DNA of 64,000 nt from Phoebastria nigripes (Eukaryota > Chordata > Aves > Procellariiformes > Diomedeidae). Where the stretch lies: positions 625,812 through 689,811 of the forward strand of contig JAYKAV010002925.1 in assembly GCA_035582835.1 (NCBI GenBank). The letters run 5' to 3'. The position numbers were made by a program, and so were the translations under genes. Positions 13,546 to 26,169 of this stretch are shown piece by piece. Every line of letters starts with the position of its first letter. Position 1 is the first letter of the stretch. Under the pieces are notes generated by a model that saw nothing but the letters and a program-made list of their open reading frames with translations, was not told the origin of the DNA and did not search any database.

Positions 13546-15869
13546 AATTATGTCCTAATAACAAAACCTACTGTATCCAAAGCAAAAATAGGCTTCATTC
13601 TGCCTCTTGAAACTAAACTTCTGAGTAGTCACAAGTGAAAAAATCACAGGCCTAGAAATAGGTGAAAGAGGGCATATTTTTCAGTGAGTGATTTACAAAT
13701 TCACTAGGGATGGAGCAGAACCGGGATTCTGTTCCCTCTGTCTGGAACTGGGTTTAATTTTTTTCTATGGTCTATTGTAAAAATCACTTCTCTTCCAGGA
13801 AGGCCAGCACTGGCAGATTAAGATTTTAGGTGTGCTGAATTGCTCCATGGAGGTGATTAGCTCTAGATATTGTTCATAAGGGAGCATTTGGGACACTCAT
13901 TTCCCGAGCTGGTTCCACTGAGTTATATGCCTGAGTTAAGTGGGATGACCCTGGGTTCAGGAATTTTGTTTGCAGTTTTGAAACCTTAGCCATCTACTTC
14001 TGAGGTGACAACTTTCCCTGTTTTGAGCAGATCATTACTAACAGCACCTTTAAGGTGCTTTTTGGGGGTCTCATCAATTATTTGCATTTCTTATTCTTTG
14101 TTCATTTTTAGGAACCAGGCTTGTTCCCACTGACTTCAGAAAGCATGGGGACAAGCCTCCAGTCCCCGGCACTGCTGATCTGTGTCTGGATAACATCAAA
14201 GGAAAGGTGTGATATACTTTGCATAGCAGATGTGTGAGAGACAGGCAGAGGGCAATGTGCTCTTGCAGGCCCAGATGCCTTGTAGATTCTGAGACTTTAA
14301 CGGACCGTAGACTACTCTCATCTACACTGGGGAGTACCAACTAACCCCTGCTCCTTCTCAGCAACTTCTGTTATCTTTCACTCTGTGTTTAGCAGATCTT
14401 GGCTCAGGACAACACTGTCTTTTGCATCCATCTGTGGAGCAGCTGATAGTCAGTTCCCAGAGGCTCTCCTAGTCAATTCAAGGATGGATACACTTCTTTT
14501 TCCTTTAGCAAATACATTGTGAGTAGTTTATGATGTTTGGACATTTTTATTTTCCGACATAGTTTACAATTTTATACATGGTGATCACTCTGTCACATTC
14601 CAGAATAATACTGAGGCTATCTACATGAAGAGATACTTGGTCCAGAATTTGAACTGCAAAATGAAAAGAAAAGTTACTCTTAACCACACTTGCACATTAC
14701 TTCCAATCTTGCCTGAGATCTGTTGCATTTACTATTGCAAAGACTTTCTAAAACATGTTAGTTAAATGGAGCTGAAAATCATTCATGCATATTTTATGAA
14801 AAAAATTACAGATATATCTCCGGTTGTAAGTTATAAAATATGTCTCTTCTTGGACTATTAAAATATTCTGCTCCATTTAAAATAAGCTACATAATGAAAC
14901 TGATGTGCAGTAATAATTTTACAATTCTTAAGAACATAAAGCGCTTTATCACAAAATGCGTTTTGAGAAGTTTTATGCATAAATTCAAGCACTTTTGTTC
15001 AATTCTGCTGAGCAAATACAGTAAGAAAGTGATATGCAGGTACTATCTAAAACTGGGAAAAAGCAGAGAGAAATTTATTTTTTTTTTAACAGCCATGAAG
15101 ACTTCTGTCACACTTGCAAAAATTAAAGAGGATAAGTTAAAGGCAGTTTGGCTGCCTCGAGCTGAGGGAAGCAAGACAGAATCATACAATGAAAAATACC
15201 ATGCTCAAATTCTACTTAACAGAGATTTTTCAAATTTATGTTACAGAGGGAAGGAAGATTTTAGTGTATTTAATGTGTCTTAGATTGCCAGCTTACGTGA
15301 TTCAGAAAAGTTTGCTGACATTGAANAGGAGCTTTTTGATCATCAACAAGACGTATATCAGTACTGTGCTTTAACATGCAAATTCACTGAGAGATTTGGT
15401 GTGCACTATCATCATCATCAAAGCCAAAGCAACTGACAATAGATTACATGCATTCTGATGGTGTTGGCCCTAAGTTGTTAATAATTAAGGGAAAAGAAAA
15501 TGGAGTTGGAAACTCATAATATCTTTGCTGATGAAAAGTTATAAATCAGTGTTTTAGACTGTAAAAGGTAAGGTCTTAGCATGAGTTAAAAAATAAAATA
15601 GTAACATGGAAAATTAAACTTAAATAAACAAGATATTTGTTAAATTAAATTTGAACTGAAAAACAGGCTCCAGTAAGATATAAAATAAATAAAATAAAAT
15701 AGGTAGACTTATTGCAAGACAGGTAGAATAAGAAATGCTCTTCTAACCATCAACAAACTTCTGGTTTTAGATGTTGGCCAGCATTTTGAAAAACTTAAGC
15801 CTGTGGAAAGCCTCCCTATTTTATAAGAAGTCATATTTGTCAACTTTGGTAAAGCTGCAGAGATTTCTA
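13546..15869. other. Gene-free sequence; longest chance ORF of the window
   Basis: The plus-strand frame 14840-15283 (147 codons) is the longest in the window. It is rich in Lys, Leu, Phe and Ile and has no recognisable domain. A pyrimidine tract ending in AACAG at 15092 looks like a splice acceptor inside it, but no donor follows. I take it as a chance frame in AT-rich DNA and do not call a gene. Confidence 0.55.
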
Positions 15870-16560
15870 AAACAGATTTTAAGATTAACATGAACGAAGT
15901 ATGAATGGAATTAGGAAAGTGTGTGCAAGCACCAGAAAAAAAACAGTGGAAAGGTTGAAAGAACAGCCTGTGTTGACACTGAAGGACCCTGACCCCAGGA
16001 CACTATTGCCAGCACCCCATTCCCAGCAGTAAGATTGAGGAGAGTGATGTTTATGTTGAGGTCACACAGTCTGCACTCCAATAAAACCTCAGCACAGATG
16101 TCTTGCCAACAGGAGTCACTGCACCCTCACACCAGGAGGATGGTGACAAGGTTACAACATGTCCCATTTATTGTTTCTTTTTCCCTCTAGCCCAAAATGA
16201 AAATTAACTATGGCCAATACTTCAAACATATATTCCAAACAAGGGAAAGCAGACAATGTGCCGCAACACGGTCTAAGATTTATGGACTAAGCAAAATTTT
16301 TAAGGGAGACCCTATGACAGCCAACAACTCCTAAAGGAAATGAAAGATCTGTCCAAACACTAGTTCCTCATTGCCAATCAAGAAGAGGCCCAGAGATGTC
16401 TTGACAGCCATTGTCCACTGTTACCCATGGACAAACCACTTGGGAGTACACGTATGGTGCTGGTGAGTGGGTGTTAGTGTGTGAGTGAATAAAGCCTATG
16501 AGCGAATGAGTGAGTGAGTGTGAGTACCTAAAATCAACTTGCTTAAAATTTTTGGAAGTA
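15870..16560 (+). repeat. Unclassified interspersed repeat, copy 1 (possibly LTR)
   Basis: This segment is collinear with 26740-27160. Shared landmarks in order are ttaagat, atgaaYgaagtat, gtgtgtgca, caccaga, a gaaagaacagcc / aaaagaatggcc pair, cagcacagatg and a tail aacttgcttaa. Copy 1 is longer and carries AATAAA at about 16487 followed by GAGT-rich simple sequence. Those two features would suit an LTR polyadenylation region, but I cannot define TG..CA ends or a target duplication. No coding capacity is seen. The orientation is nominal, set by the AATAAA. The family is not one I can name. Confidence 0.6.
16465..16527. repeat. GAGT/GTGA tetranucleotide-like repeat
   Basis: Imperfect gagt/gtga units lie within and after the AATAAA region of the interspersed repeat. 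They probably expanded after insertion. Confidence 0.8.
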
Positions 16561-19500
16561 ACACTTTCCTCTTCCTATGTAGTGGGGTCAGATAAATTGC
16601 AGGGGAGTAATATGGGCATGGACGGAAATCATGCACTATGCAAGGAATTGGAGTCTCCCTTTACATTCTTTGAGTACTGAAAAACTCACAGAGTAAGTTG
16701 AACAGTTCTGCTCCAGATCCGGAGTAGTTGCTTCCTGTGGGTTGGTTAAAATGAATACTGTTGGCTGACATCAAAGTTCTCCTCTCAGTACATCAAGTTT
16801 CTCTTGCACAGGAGAAATAACCTCTCTGAATGTTGTCTTTGAATGAGCTGAAGGAAAGGTTTGTTATCTGTACATCCTAAAGGAACACTTGAGGAGTTGC
16901 TCACTTATAACCAAAAGTTCAGTTCTGGATTTTTAGTATTTCCCTAAAAATAGATGCTATTCATGTAAATAATTTAAAAAAAAAAAATATTTTTTTGTTT
17001 TTAGCTGGGGGAAAACAAAGCTGAGGCACAATAAGAAGATTAAGAGCAATAAGCATTGAAGTAGGTGCGTACAGGAAACCTAAGGGAGCTCTCTTTAGCT
17101 GAGAAGGGTATTCTAACACACCCTTCAAGGAAGGACATGACATGCAACAAATCTTGGTTTTGTTGATATCTGCTGAATTCAGCCAACTCTTTCAAAGTAG
17201 CCTTTGTTAACCCACTGGTTACAATGCCTTGCTTTGCTGAGTCCCTCATGTTGCTGCATTGGAGCTGGAGCCTTTTAAACCTTATCATACTGTGTCCATA
17301 GAGCAGCTGGTCCATGAAAGATCTGGTCTAGACATTACTTGCTAGATTCTGTTTCATTTTAATCCTGTGCTGACTAGCCTTCACAGATTTACCACTGAAA
17401 TATCTGCATAGAAAATTATCTACTAAAACAGGAGTGGAACAGAGTTTGGAAAATAAGATTTTTTTAATCATAAAAAGTTAAACTGCGTCTTTGGCTTCTT
17501 TCCCAGCCTTGCTGGTTAATATGGCATGGAATTTTTATAGCCCGAATTAAAAATAATTACTGGAATCCTGGAAATCATATGGTTTCAAGTCATATGTCTT
17601 GCAAATCAAAGCCTAAATAATTATGTTATTAAACAATTGTTATTGTCTAGTGACTAGCAAATGTATGTTTTGAAAACCAAAATGTGCTGTAAAATGAGCT
17701 TAAATTCCATTAATTGAATCAAACAGTGAATGATAAACTGAAAACTGACTTTTTAGCTAGTTGCTGTGAACAGTACTCCAAAACTGGAATTATAAGCCAG
17801 CAAGCTTGCTGGTTGGGGATGGCTGCATAAAAACAACATTCAGGCAAAACCCTTTCCTCAGGACTAGTTTTGTTTTGAAACAAGAATTTCAAATAGATGT
17901 AAATAAGCTCCAAATACTGAAGACCACCTGTTAAGGAGTGATGGAAAAAGCTACAGCAAGAAGCAATTTACAGTGCCTATCTACTGGTTTTGTATTTACT
18001 ATTTTGTACACATACACCCCCACACACTTCAGGAAACCTTTGTCAACACTAGGTGTTTCTCAGTACCCATCCTTCTAAAAACAGACTTTACCAGTCCATC
18101 CTGACCACAGTGAAGAGACCCCCATGAGGACTTACCTAAACCTGTGTCTTTTTTATCAGGCAGGAGTTTGCATGACTAGTTTCCTACAAATGATAAAAGG
18201 TTTCCTAAGCCTATGGTTTGTGAACCTGAATCTTCATTTCTAAGGACTCTGACACACATATACATGTAGACAAAGGTAGCATGGCATATTATGACAAAGC
18301 GCTTTTGTACAAAAATGTTACACTTCGAAAAACCTTGGCTCAGGCTTACCAGTCTGAAGAAACTGTTGAAAGACAGTTCATTAACATGACAATTTAATAT
18401 GATTTTTTTTTTGAAGTAAGATTTTATCTGACCTTCTATGTGACTTTCTTCTTCTGCCCAGTTGTCTGGGCAGTTAATATATCCCTACGATAACTGGCTA
18501 GGAAAGACATATTAACTCCTTTCAATGCTGCCTTCAGAAATTCCATCTTTTATATTTTTCCTTATTATTAACTAGAGTGGTTGGTAAAGAAGCCAGGACC
18601 GTAGCTTAAGTTTTGTTTGGAAATTCCCTTCCTTCTCCTCCAGGTATTAGTAAGAAGTTTTTAAATGTTTGCTTTGGATAGAGAGACTGAGGGTGGAGGA
18701 GCTCTGACACGGCACGGAAATGAAGCAGTCTGGTGAGTGGTGTCCTGTGTTGGACTGTTACCAGATGGGAGGAAATGAGGAAGGAGAAGGGTCTTTAGGA
18801 ACACAAGTGCTACACAAAGGTTGTGGTACCCTATAGAAAAGAGAGATGCTTTCTGCAGAAAGATATATTGTACCTACGAATGAGGTGCCCTTTGCTGATC
18901 TTCCCTTAAGTTTCTCTTACCTATATAAATTTTTGTGTTTTCCAGAATTCTTTCCGAAACAGAGCAGCACTGTGTGATTCCTGGTTCTAACCCCTGCTGT
19001 AAAAACACAGTCCCTGAATACTTAACAATATATTACAATTTCTGCTGAGTGGTGTTTAAGCTTGAGAAGGAGAAAGATCAAAAAGTATTACTGCCTGGAT
19101 TGAAGGTCCCTTAGTGCCACTGGTCATGTTATGTCCTCAGGAAGAAACATATCAGTCTGTGGGCCAATGCCCTGACTTCTTGCCTATCAGCTGGAAGTGC
19201 AGAAGTTTAGTGAAGTGGGACCTAGAAGTAGTTTTTTGGACATGTGGCCATCATGTGGGACAGCTTTCTTAACACTTCAGAGGCAATATGACCTCCATGA
19301 GTGTCCTCAACACTTGTTAGGTCACACTCATCCACGTTTTTGCATATCACTTACTCTGCAGGCCAGAACTTGTTCTTTAAATGCAGAGTTGCCATCTCCT
19401 TGGGAAGTGGTGTGCTGGAGTGATGATGAAGGTGTCTCACTGTGGTGTCCCAGTCACCTGTACAAGCTTTTGTCCTAGAATCACTCCCTTCTGTTAACCC

Positions 19501-20566
19501 AATAGGTGCCTGATCACTTGGCATGAGGAATTAAAAGTATCCCAAATTGTTTGCTGGTAAGACATCTTAGTCAGGTGGAACATGGCATCTACATAAATTT
19601 ATTAAAACAGTAAAACGTGCTTTCCTTCACAGCCTCTGTCCGCAGCCCCAGTAGATCCAGATTAGTTCCATGCATGGGTCGAGAGAGAAAACCTGCCAGG
19701 CGCATTCTCCAAACCAGAATGTTAAAGAACTTCTCTGATACAGCTGGGTATTAGGCCTTCTTCATGGGGAATAACCTGGTTGCTGTGTTGAGTCATACNC
19801 TGGGAGGCTCCACAGAGAGGTCACCATTCAGCTGCTCTCCTAGCAGCATTCTCTGATTTCCTTCTTTGCCTCTGGGCAAGACAATATCTCACAGGCAAAC
19901 TGAAGTGCAGAAAATACTTTATTCTTCACATCAGGATAATACGCTCATAAATATGTATAAATATGCCATCCTCAGTGCCCAAACCATCTGTACAAGTGTC
20001 ACCACAAGAGCTATTGGTGGCTTTTCTACATGTCTCTCTACTTATTTACAGTCTGATTAAAGCATTAAACTCCAGCTTGGCTTCTAATTAGCAGAGCAGC
20101 TCTTACTCATTATTGCTTTGCTATGGCCTGCTATCTGCTTAGTTCTAGGACAGCAAAGCTGTCTGTGACCTACTGACTTGCCAAGGTATTTCAGCTCATC
20201 TTTAAGGAGCCTGCTCAAACTTAGCCCATTTTTGTTGGTCTTCAATTTACAAGCAACATTGACAGTGAGGAGTTTATAATGGGAAGGCTTGATGGGAAGC
20301 AGAAGACGACAATACACAATTCCCAGAGGCATTCATAAGCTTTGACCTGGCACAATTTGTGTTGTGTGTTCATTGTATTAAGTCTGTCTCATTTGGTTTT
20401 AGGTCATCTACTGAAACTATCCCTCACATATGAAATTTACTTCTGTCACAGACTGGGCTTTTCTTAATCACATTTTAAACTTTGCCCATATATTGTCTCT
20501 TTTTCATCATCTGATGCACTTACAGATTTTTTTTTTTTTTTTAATTTATTTTTTTCTCCCTGAAGA
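16561..20566. other. Gene-free AT-rich sequence
   Basis: No gene or mobile element is recognised. Frames of up to about 93 codons occur (for example 19197-19478 plus), without domain or splice context. The poly-T and pyrimidine tract at 20526-20563 leads into the exon candidate that follows. Confidence 0.55.
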
Positions 20567-20649
20567 TGCTTATTTGAAGAGCAGGACACCAGCAATCAGA
20601 TGGAATAACTGGCTGATTGACGAAGATCTCCACATTGACTCATCCATAA
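20567..20649 (+). CDS. Candidate coding exon A (unrecognised protein)
   Basis: A long pyrimidine tract ending in CTCCCTGAAG precedes the segment, and TAA|GTGAGG follows as a fair donor. The frame begins with two bases of a split codon, reads AYLKSRTPAIRW then NNWLIDEDLHIDSSI, and ends with one base of the next codon. That phase fits the next candidate at 24552. The same frame stays open to 20850, so this could instead be a terminal exon or a chance frame. I do not recognise the protein. The splice sites are inferred by eye, not confirmed. Confidence 0.25.
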
Positions 20650-22119
20650 GTGAGGAGCTAAATAAAATCAAGGATTGCAAAAGAAATAGTGAATATATAG
20701 CAGAAGTTTATTTGACAGGAAAAAGACCACATCCATTTGAAGCTCTACCATGTGGGATGTCTGCAGGCTTCCAAATGACTTTTGCAATTTCTTATCTTTA
20801 TAAATTACTTGAATGGACTATAAACAAGTCAGATAGGTTAGCAATGCAATAATGAGAAGAGGAATGACTGCACATCAAGTGGCAAGAAAGATTCAGTATC
20901 AGCTTTGTAATGTGGCTGACACCTAGGAAATACAAATTATTCTTGATAAACATTCAGCTTTACTCAAAAGAAAAAAAGTAACAAGAACAAGAAAAAAAGT
21001 AACAGAATAAAACTAACTAAGGAAATAAGACTTTCAAAAGAGGACTGGAGAATGAAATGGTGATTTTCTTGTAAGTAGTACTTTGATTATCTGGAAAGAT
21101 AATTCACTGATACGGCAATATATTGTATCTTCCATTATACTAAGCATCATGCATCCATGTCAGCCCTATTTCACTTAAAATACACATCTAGGCTTTCTTT
21201 CCCCAGAGTTACATATTTTAATACAACGTGACTGAAAATTAAAATTGTGCAAACATGCATACACATGTGCTGTTTCAAAACCAGTGCCTCTTTTGTCATT
21301 CAGCAGCACCATTCCCCAGAATTCCTGCCAGTAAAACTGATGTTGGCACATCAACTTTTGCAGCTGTTTCAGACATACAGAAATGAATTCCTGGTAACTC
21401 ATTGTCTGGAAAAAAATAGGGAAGCTCAAGCAAATGCTGACGAAAAGTTACCCCAATTGGTCAAATACACAATACCTATAACCTAAACTCTATCTACACA
21501 GTATGTTTCTCAAGTTAAATGTTTTAAAGTGCAGCTTTTCCTGCAGGGATTTCAAATAGAATGGGAAAAAGAAAAAAAAAAAAAAAAATCATCACTCTGA
21601 TATGTATGTATTTACTCTGATATGTAAAAGGAGATGAGAGCACAAAAGTATGAAGTATTTTTAAAAAAAAATTGTGTGGACTCAGTTGTGAGATTCCCCT
21701 TTGTCAATAGCAGAACTCCTGCTAGCATCTAAGGCACCAGGATTTTGTCCCTGGACTCTGTATCTAGTGGAAGGAAATAGCAGAAGTGACAAATAAACAA
21801 ATATATTCTCATGCTAAAAATAGCTTAACAGTCTACTAAGAGAAAACAATGNTTATGTCAATGAAACAAACACAGATATTTCTTTCTCCTTCATTGGCAC
21901 ATCAGATTTTACAAGTTCAGGCATGAAAACCAGCTTAGAGATGTACTTGTTTGCTTTCCTTTAGTCCTAATATTTTACAGGAAAAATAATCCAGTAATAT
22001 CTGAAGGATTTATGNAAAGCAGATGTTCCATTGTGATGCTGATGGAATTAATAAAACATCTTTTCTATTAGGTAGTTGATGACAAACATCTGGTAGGAGA
22101 GTTACTGAACATGAGGACT
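20650..22119. other. Gene-free sequence
   Basis: The frame open through candidate exon A runs to a stop at 20850-20852. After that there is AT-rich sequence, a poly-A run near 21569-21587, and a 13-base direct repeat (actctgatatgta) near 21593 and 21613. No gene is recognised. Confidence 0.55.
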
Positions 22120-22478
22120 CATGAAAACCAGAGAAGAGAAGGCTGGGAGGGATGTAAACAGTTTTCCAACAACTNAGAGGAGTTTTCTGAGAAGATGGAA
22201 CCAATCTCTTCATATGGAAGGAGGATGAGAGAGAGGAATCCTAAATTGAAACAGGGGACATTCTGACTTGACATAACGGGGGGGGGGACAGAAATCACCA
22301 TGAGGACAGTCAGGGAGGGGGACAGGCTACCCAGAGAGGCTGTGCAGTCTCTTTCCCCAGAGGTTTTCAAGACCCAACTAGAAAAGCCCTGAGCAACCTG
22401 GTCTGAGCTCAGATGTGACTCTGCTTTGAGCAGAAGGTTGCACTAGAGACCTCCTGAGGTGGTGTGAATTTCAGGAAG
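22120..22478 (+). mobile_element. CR1 LINE 3' end, plus orientation
   Basis: From about 22120 the order is that of a CR1 3' end: agaagagaaggct, an AG-rich stretch, then atcaccatgagg, ggctacccagagaggctgtg, a diverged caacctggtctgagctc, and ttgcactagagacctcctgaggt. This corresponds to the end of ORF2 and the 3' UTR. The copy is strongly diverged, contains two Ns and a G run at about 22270-22279, and lacks the terminal 8-bp CR1 repeats. It is 5' truncated and non-coding. Confidence 0.9.
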
Positions 22479-24551
22479 TGGACAGTTTGGGTTTTGCAAA
22501 GAAAACAAGAAATATTGGAAGATACAGGAAATTCAAGATTATATATGAGTGCTGAATGTCAAGGTGATTTAAAGAACATAATAAATATTTCCTTAACCTC
22601 TCAGTACTTGGAAGCATCATGTAACACTGGAATCATCTAAATGCTGNTGTAATGCACTCAGCAGCTAGAATTTATGTTCACATTTATTCCTGAATCTATG
22701 CTAGATCTCAGCAAAGATTTGGTAGTTATGTAGTTTAAACTTGGATTGGACATTTTAAGATGTGCGTTTTCATAGCAAACCCTATCTACCTTGACCACAG
22801 TGAGAACAATATTTTTAAACCCTCCCAGGCTATATAAAGGAGATAATAAAGGTTAGTTTATCCAGTGAGAAATGTGTCTTGTTAGGAAGGGAGCACTGTC
22901 ATCATCCTGAATCCTCAGTAGAAGGAGCCGAAACTAAGCTTTTGAAGTAAGTAATGAACAGAGATCGTGATCAAGAGTGATTTGGCATTGGAAATTTCAT
23001 TTTCTGCCCATTGGAAAAAATAAACTAAAAGACTCCTTTTTTTCCCCAGAAAATGTTATTCAGTCAGATAGCTGCTCTCAAATCCCTAGCTGCTGTGCTC
23101 CCTGGAGACAGGCTCTTGGGCCTGACTGATTCCAAGGTGTTGTGCAGTAAAGCGCCCAGAACCAGGGTCCACAAGACCTCCAGTTTGCTGCTAATTCTAG
23201 AAAAACCCTATTCCTAAACTCCAACCTTTGTGGTCCGCTATGGCTTTTGAACAACTAGAAAAATCTTAAGTAACATTTTTTTTTTTATTTTTTTCTAAAG
23301 ACAATTCAAAATCCCCATACCATAGAAGAAAGGGAAATAAAAGATTTTGGTTTTCTTTTTGTTTCAGGAAAAAATTAAAAAAAATAATTGGAATTTCCAG
23401 CCAAGGACGATTTCCAGTTTCCAGCCAGTTCCTAGCTGGAGCTAGTTATTAGCTTCCATTAGGCATGTGTGCCTTCACATCCTTGGAAGGACTTTTTCCT
23501 CTGACACATCCCGCTGTCTGAAAAGTTGTTATTTAGCCCTGGGTCATGATATGTTTTGTTCCACTGTGATAATCTGCTTTGGTTTTGTGAACTTTAAAGA
23601 GTTCTACTACCATTTTGATAAAGAATTGTCACATTTATCATGTTTCTATGCAACTTCTATGGAATTCTCTTTGTGTTTTCATGCAAACTGCAATATGCTA
23701 TCATGACTATAAAGTCCAGACTTTATCTTTTGGCACAGTTGGGAAAATATATTTGATGTTTGTTTGTATTCTGTGTCTTCTGTACTTCAACTCTGTGCTC
23801 TTTGTAATATTAGATCTTACCAGTTAAACAATTACTGTTTTTTTTTTTTTTTGCGTTTACTCATCTCCAATTTACTGAAAAAATGAAGTCATAGTCTTGG
23901 ATTGTGTCATTTGGGTACATCTCAGCAAGTGTAAAAGGTGCATAGATTTCTAAAGGATAAGTGCTCAGACATTGATTTCATTCTCCTTGTTAAGTGCTTT
24001 GATGATTAACAATAGCATTCTCCATCTGCTGAAATTTGTGTTGGCTCAGGCTCTAATTTAAAATCTATCCAATATTTTAAAGATAGATTTGGCTGTTTAA
24101 CTATGGGACATTATGTTAGTAGCATATAAACTATTCAATTAATTTGAAGCTAATTCACTAAATGAAAGATACTTACAAATCAGAAAATAAAGAACACAAT
24201 TAGATTTTTCATTCCAGTTTCAATTCAGCCAAATAATACATTTTTCATTTTCCCTTCTCATTACAACTTGATAAAGTTTTGTTTCTTTTTTGTTTGTTTG
24301 TTTTAAACTCATTTAAACTAAGGTTTCCTTTTCATAAAAGCATGTAGGATAAAAGATTTTCTCTTTTCACTTTCTTTGTCTGTCACTCCCACCCAGATTC
24401 TTATTATCATACTTTTATGTCTATTCCTTTATTTTATTGCAACCACTTTTGCCTTCTCCTTACATGAAGCAAATGTCATAGCTTAGGAAAATCTGAACCT
24501 TTCTACTGGGATGGAAATAAACTAATGTGGTCTTTTCCTTCTGGTGAACAG
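22479..24551. other. Gene-free AT-rich sequence
   Basis: No gene is recognised. A GTAAGT-type donor-like motif lies near 22945 without a convincing exon. There are poly-T runs near 23277-23295 and 23840-23853. Short frames at 23467-23827 look like chance. Confidence 0.55.
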
Positions 24552-24619
24552 CTATTAATCCAAAAAGCACACCAAGGAACTACAGAATTACTTTTGAAGC
24601 AAAGCGCTTCAGAACACAG
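24552..24619 (+). CDS. Candidate coding exon B (unrecognised protein)
   Basis: The 68-base segment is flanked by a good acceptor (pyrimidine tract tcttttccttctggtgaacag) and a near-consensus donor CAG|GTAAGG. One frame is fully open: two leading bases, then INPKSTPRNYR and ITFEAKRFRTQ, ending at phase 0. The two leading bases would complete the split codon left by candidate exon A as Thr. The splice signals are the best part of the evidence; the peptide has no family I recognise. A chance match is quite possible for so short a segment. Confidence 0.3.
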
Positions 24620-25339
24620 GTAAGGGATTATGATCCCACCCCAAACATTAGAAAATTAAAGTAACATGGTATGTAAAAGTCATTATCATGGTAACTTTGC
24701 TCGTATGTTATGCAGCTTTCTGAAAACTTTGTGTCTGTTTTTTGGGTTTTTTTGAGGATGTAAGCTTTTGATTATAGGCATTGTGTTTTTGTGTATGTTT
24801 CTGCAGTGTCTGACCCACTGGAGACAAATCCCAATTTCAGCCTCAGACTTGTATTAAAATAAAAATATGTGATAAAACAAATGCTGGGAAGATTAGTGTG
24901 CTATTGACTCTCAGAAGGGACCGCTAACACTATTCAGTGGTACAACTGTTTGAAGAGATTTTGTGTGATACCTTATTGTGAATTTACCACAAAACTAGCT
25001 TTTCAGCCCAGTTTCCCTATAAATACTGAATGTGAGGTGGAGCTGAAAGCTGAATAGATATTTCATAGAAAAGTGCTCACAGCATGTAGCTAAAGGCACC
25101 TATGCTTGAGTGTGAATGGTTTGCCTGTTGGTAAATTTCTACACTTTAGTTTCCTCAACATGAGCTTTCTGAAGGTTCAGGCATTGTAAATTAGAGACTT
25201 AATGGAAATGTTCACTATCAAAGATATGAGAAGATGAAAAGAAAATGAAAGTATTATATAGATAAAGCAGTATACATTCGGTTTCCAGTATTTCCCTCAT
25301 TGTGTGTTACCAACTTAACATCAGTGAGAAGAAACACTC
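24620..25339. other. Gene-free sequence between exon candidate and LTR
   Basis: AT-rich sequence with no gene or repeat recognised. Confidence 0.6.
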
Positions 25340-25450
25340 TGTCAGAGCAGCCGTAAAGGTGACCTGGTTATAATGGGGAAAAATACTGACAGAAGATGTC
25401 TGCTAAAATACCGACAGAAAAAATCTCTGCCAATCTGGGAACTGCTAGCC

Positions 25451-25559
25451 TGGGAACCTGGCCTGAGAAGCCAGAGCATCCTTGACAAGCACGGGTGGGA
25501 GCCTGCATTGGCCTCGATAAGCACAGCTGGGAGCTTGGAGCATCTTTGATAAGCACAAA
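25451..25559 (+). repeat. Tandem repeats in LTR U3 (32-bp period)
   Basis: Two adjacent 32-bp units start at 25496 and 25528, both beginning tgggagc and containing gataagcac. A third, longer and more diverged unit lies at 25451-25495, beginning tgggaacc and containing gacaagcac. GATAAG is a GATA-factor-type site. Tandem U3 repeats commonly act as enhancers in retroviral LTRs; activity here is inferred. Confidence 0.8.
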
Positions 25560-25694
25560 ACAAAGAATCTACCATAACATGCAGAACACAGAAACTGCTA
25601 TAACCTACAAACTGACCTCCTAAGAAAGCAGAAGTCAGCAACAGCTGTTTCAGGAACTGGTGTCCTACACCCACTTATATATCCACATTAAAGA

Positions 25695-25702
25695 TATAAA
25701 AG
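25695..25702 (+). promoter_or_regulatory. LTR TATA box
   Basis: TATAAAAG lies about 355 bases into the LTR, downstream of the U3 tandem repeats and upstream of the AATAAA signal, where a U3 core promoter should be. Confidence 0.6.
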
Positions 25703-26052
25703 TAACTCACTATCTTCCCAAAACGAGCTTCTCTCTTCAGGAACTCCTGCTGTGTGAACTTATCTACACGCTCCTTTGGACCCCCCAGGGATGCCTGGTC
25801 GAACCCATACTCCGTGACATGGATCATCTCCACAGTGAGACTTTGTCCATCATCGATAGACCCCACTCCTGGGAGTGGTTTAATGGATCGTACTGATAAT
25901 ACTTTGAATGAAAAAAATATATATAGGCATGCATATAAGTAATTAAGCAACTTGTTGNTTAACTAGTGGTAATTCGTAATAACTTGTAAATATGTATATA
26001 TATTTGTGTATGAGTGTATATATATATGCTTGCTTTACTACTGTAAATTTGT

Positions 26053-26058
26053 AATAAA
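26053..26058 (+). promoter_or_regulatory. LTR polyadenylation signal AATAAA
   Basis: AATAAA is followed within about 40 bases by T- and G-rich sequence (tgcttgtgt), as expected of the R/U5 boundary of an LTR. Confidence 0.55.
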
Positions 26059-26169
26059 TAAATTCATGGAAACAGAGGCTCCGTATGCTTGTGTATTACG
26101 GAATCCTACGAACCCATTATCATGACCAACCTGTGGGTTGGGTAACCCTTGTAGGTCGTGGCCATGACA

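Larger units (their letters stand above)
25340..26169 (+). mobile_element. Solo LTR of an endogenous retrovirus (about 830 bp)
   Basis: The segment begins TGTCA and ends TGACA, a matched short inverted repeat of the kind that bounds LTRs. The internal order also fits: an upstream region with tandem repeats (25451-25559), a TATA box TATAAAAG at 25695-25702, a polyadenylation signal AATAAA at 26053-26058, then about 110 bases of U5-like sequence with a GGGTT/AACCC hairpin near the end. No primer-binding site or gag/pol remnant follows, so it is a solo LTR left by recombination. The bases beside the ends (cactc and gttag) do not match, so the target duplication has decayed or my ends are slightly off. 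The family cannot be named from memory; it differs from the LTRs at 51.8-64 kb. Confidence 0.65.

Noticed and set aside
14840..15283. 147-codon open frame as a gene
   Set aside because: Lys/Leu/Phe-rich chance composition in AT-rich DNA, no domain, no donor site, no promoter features.
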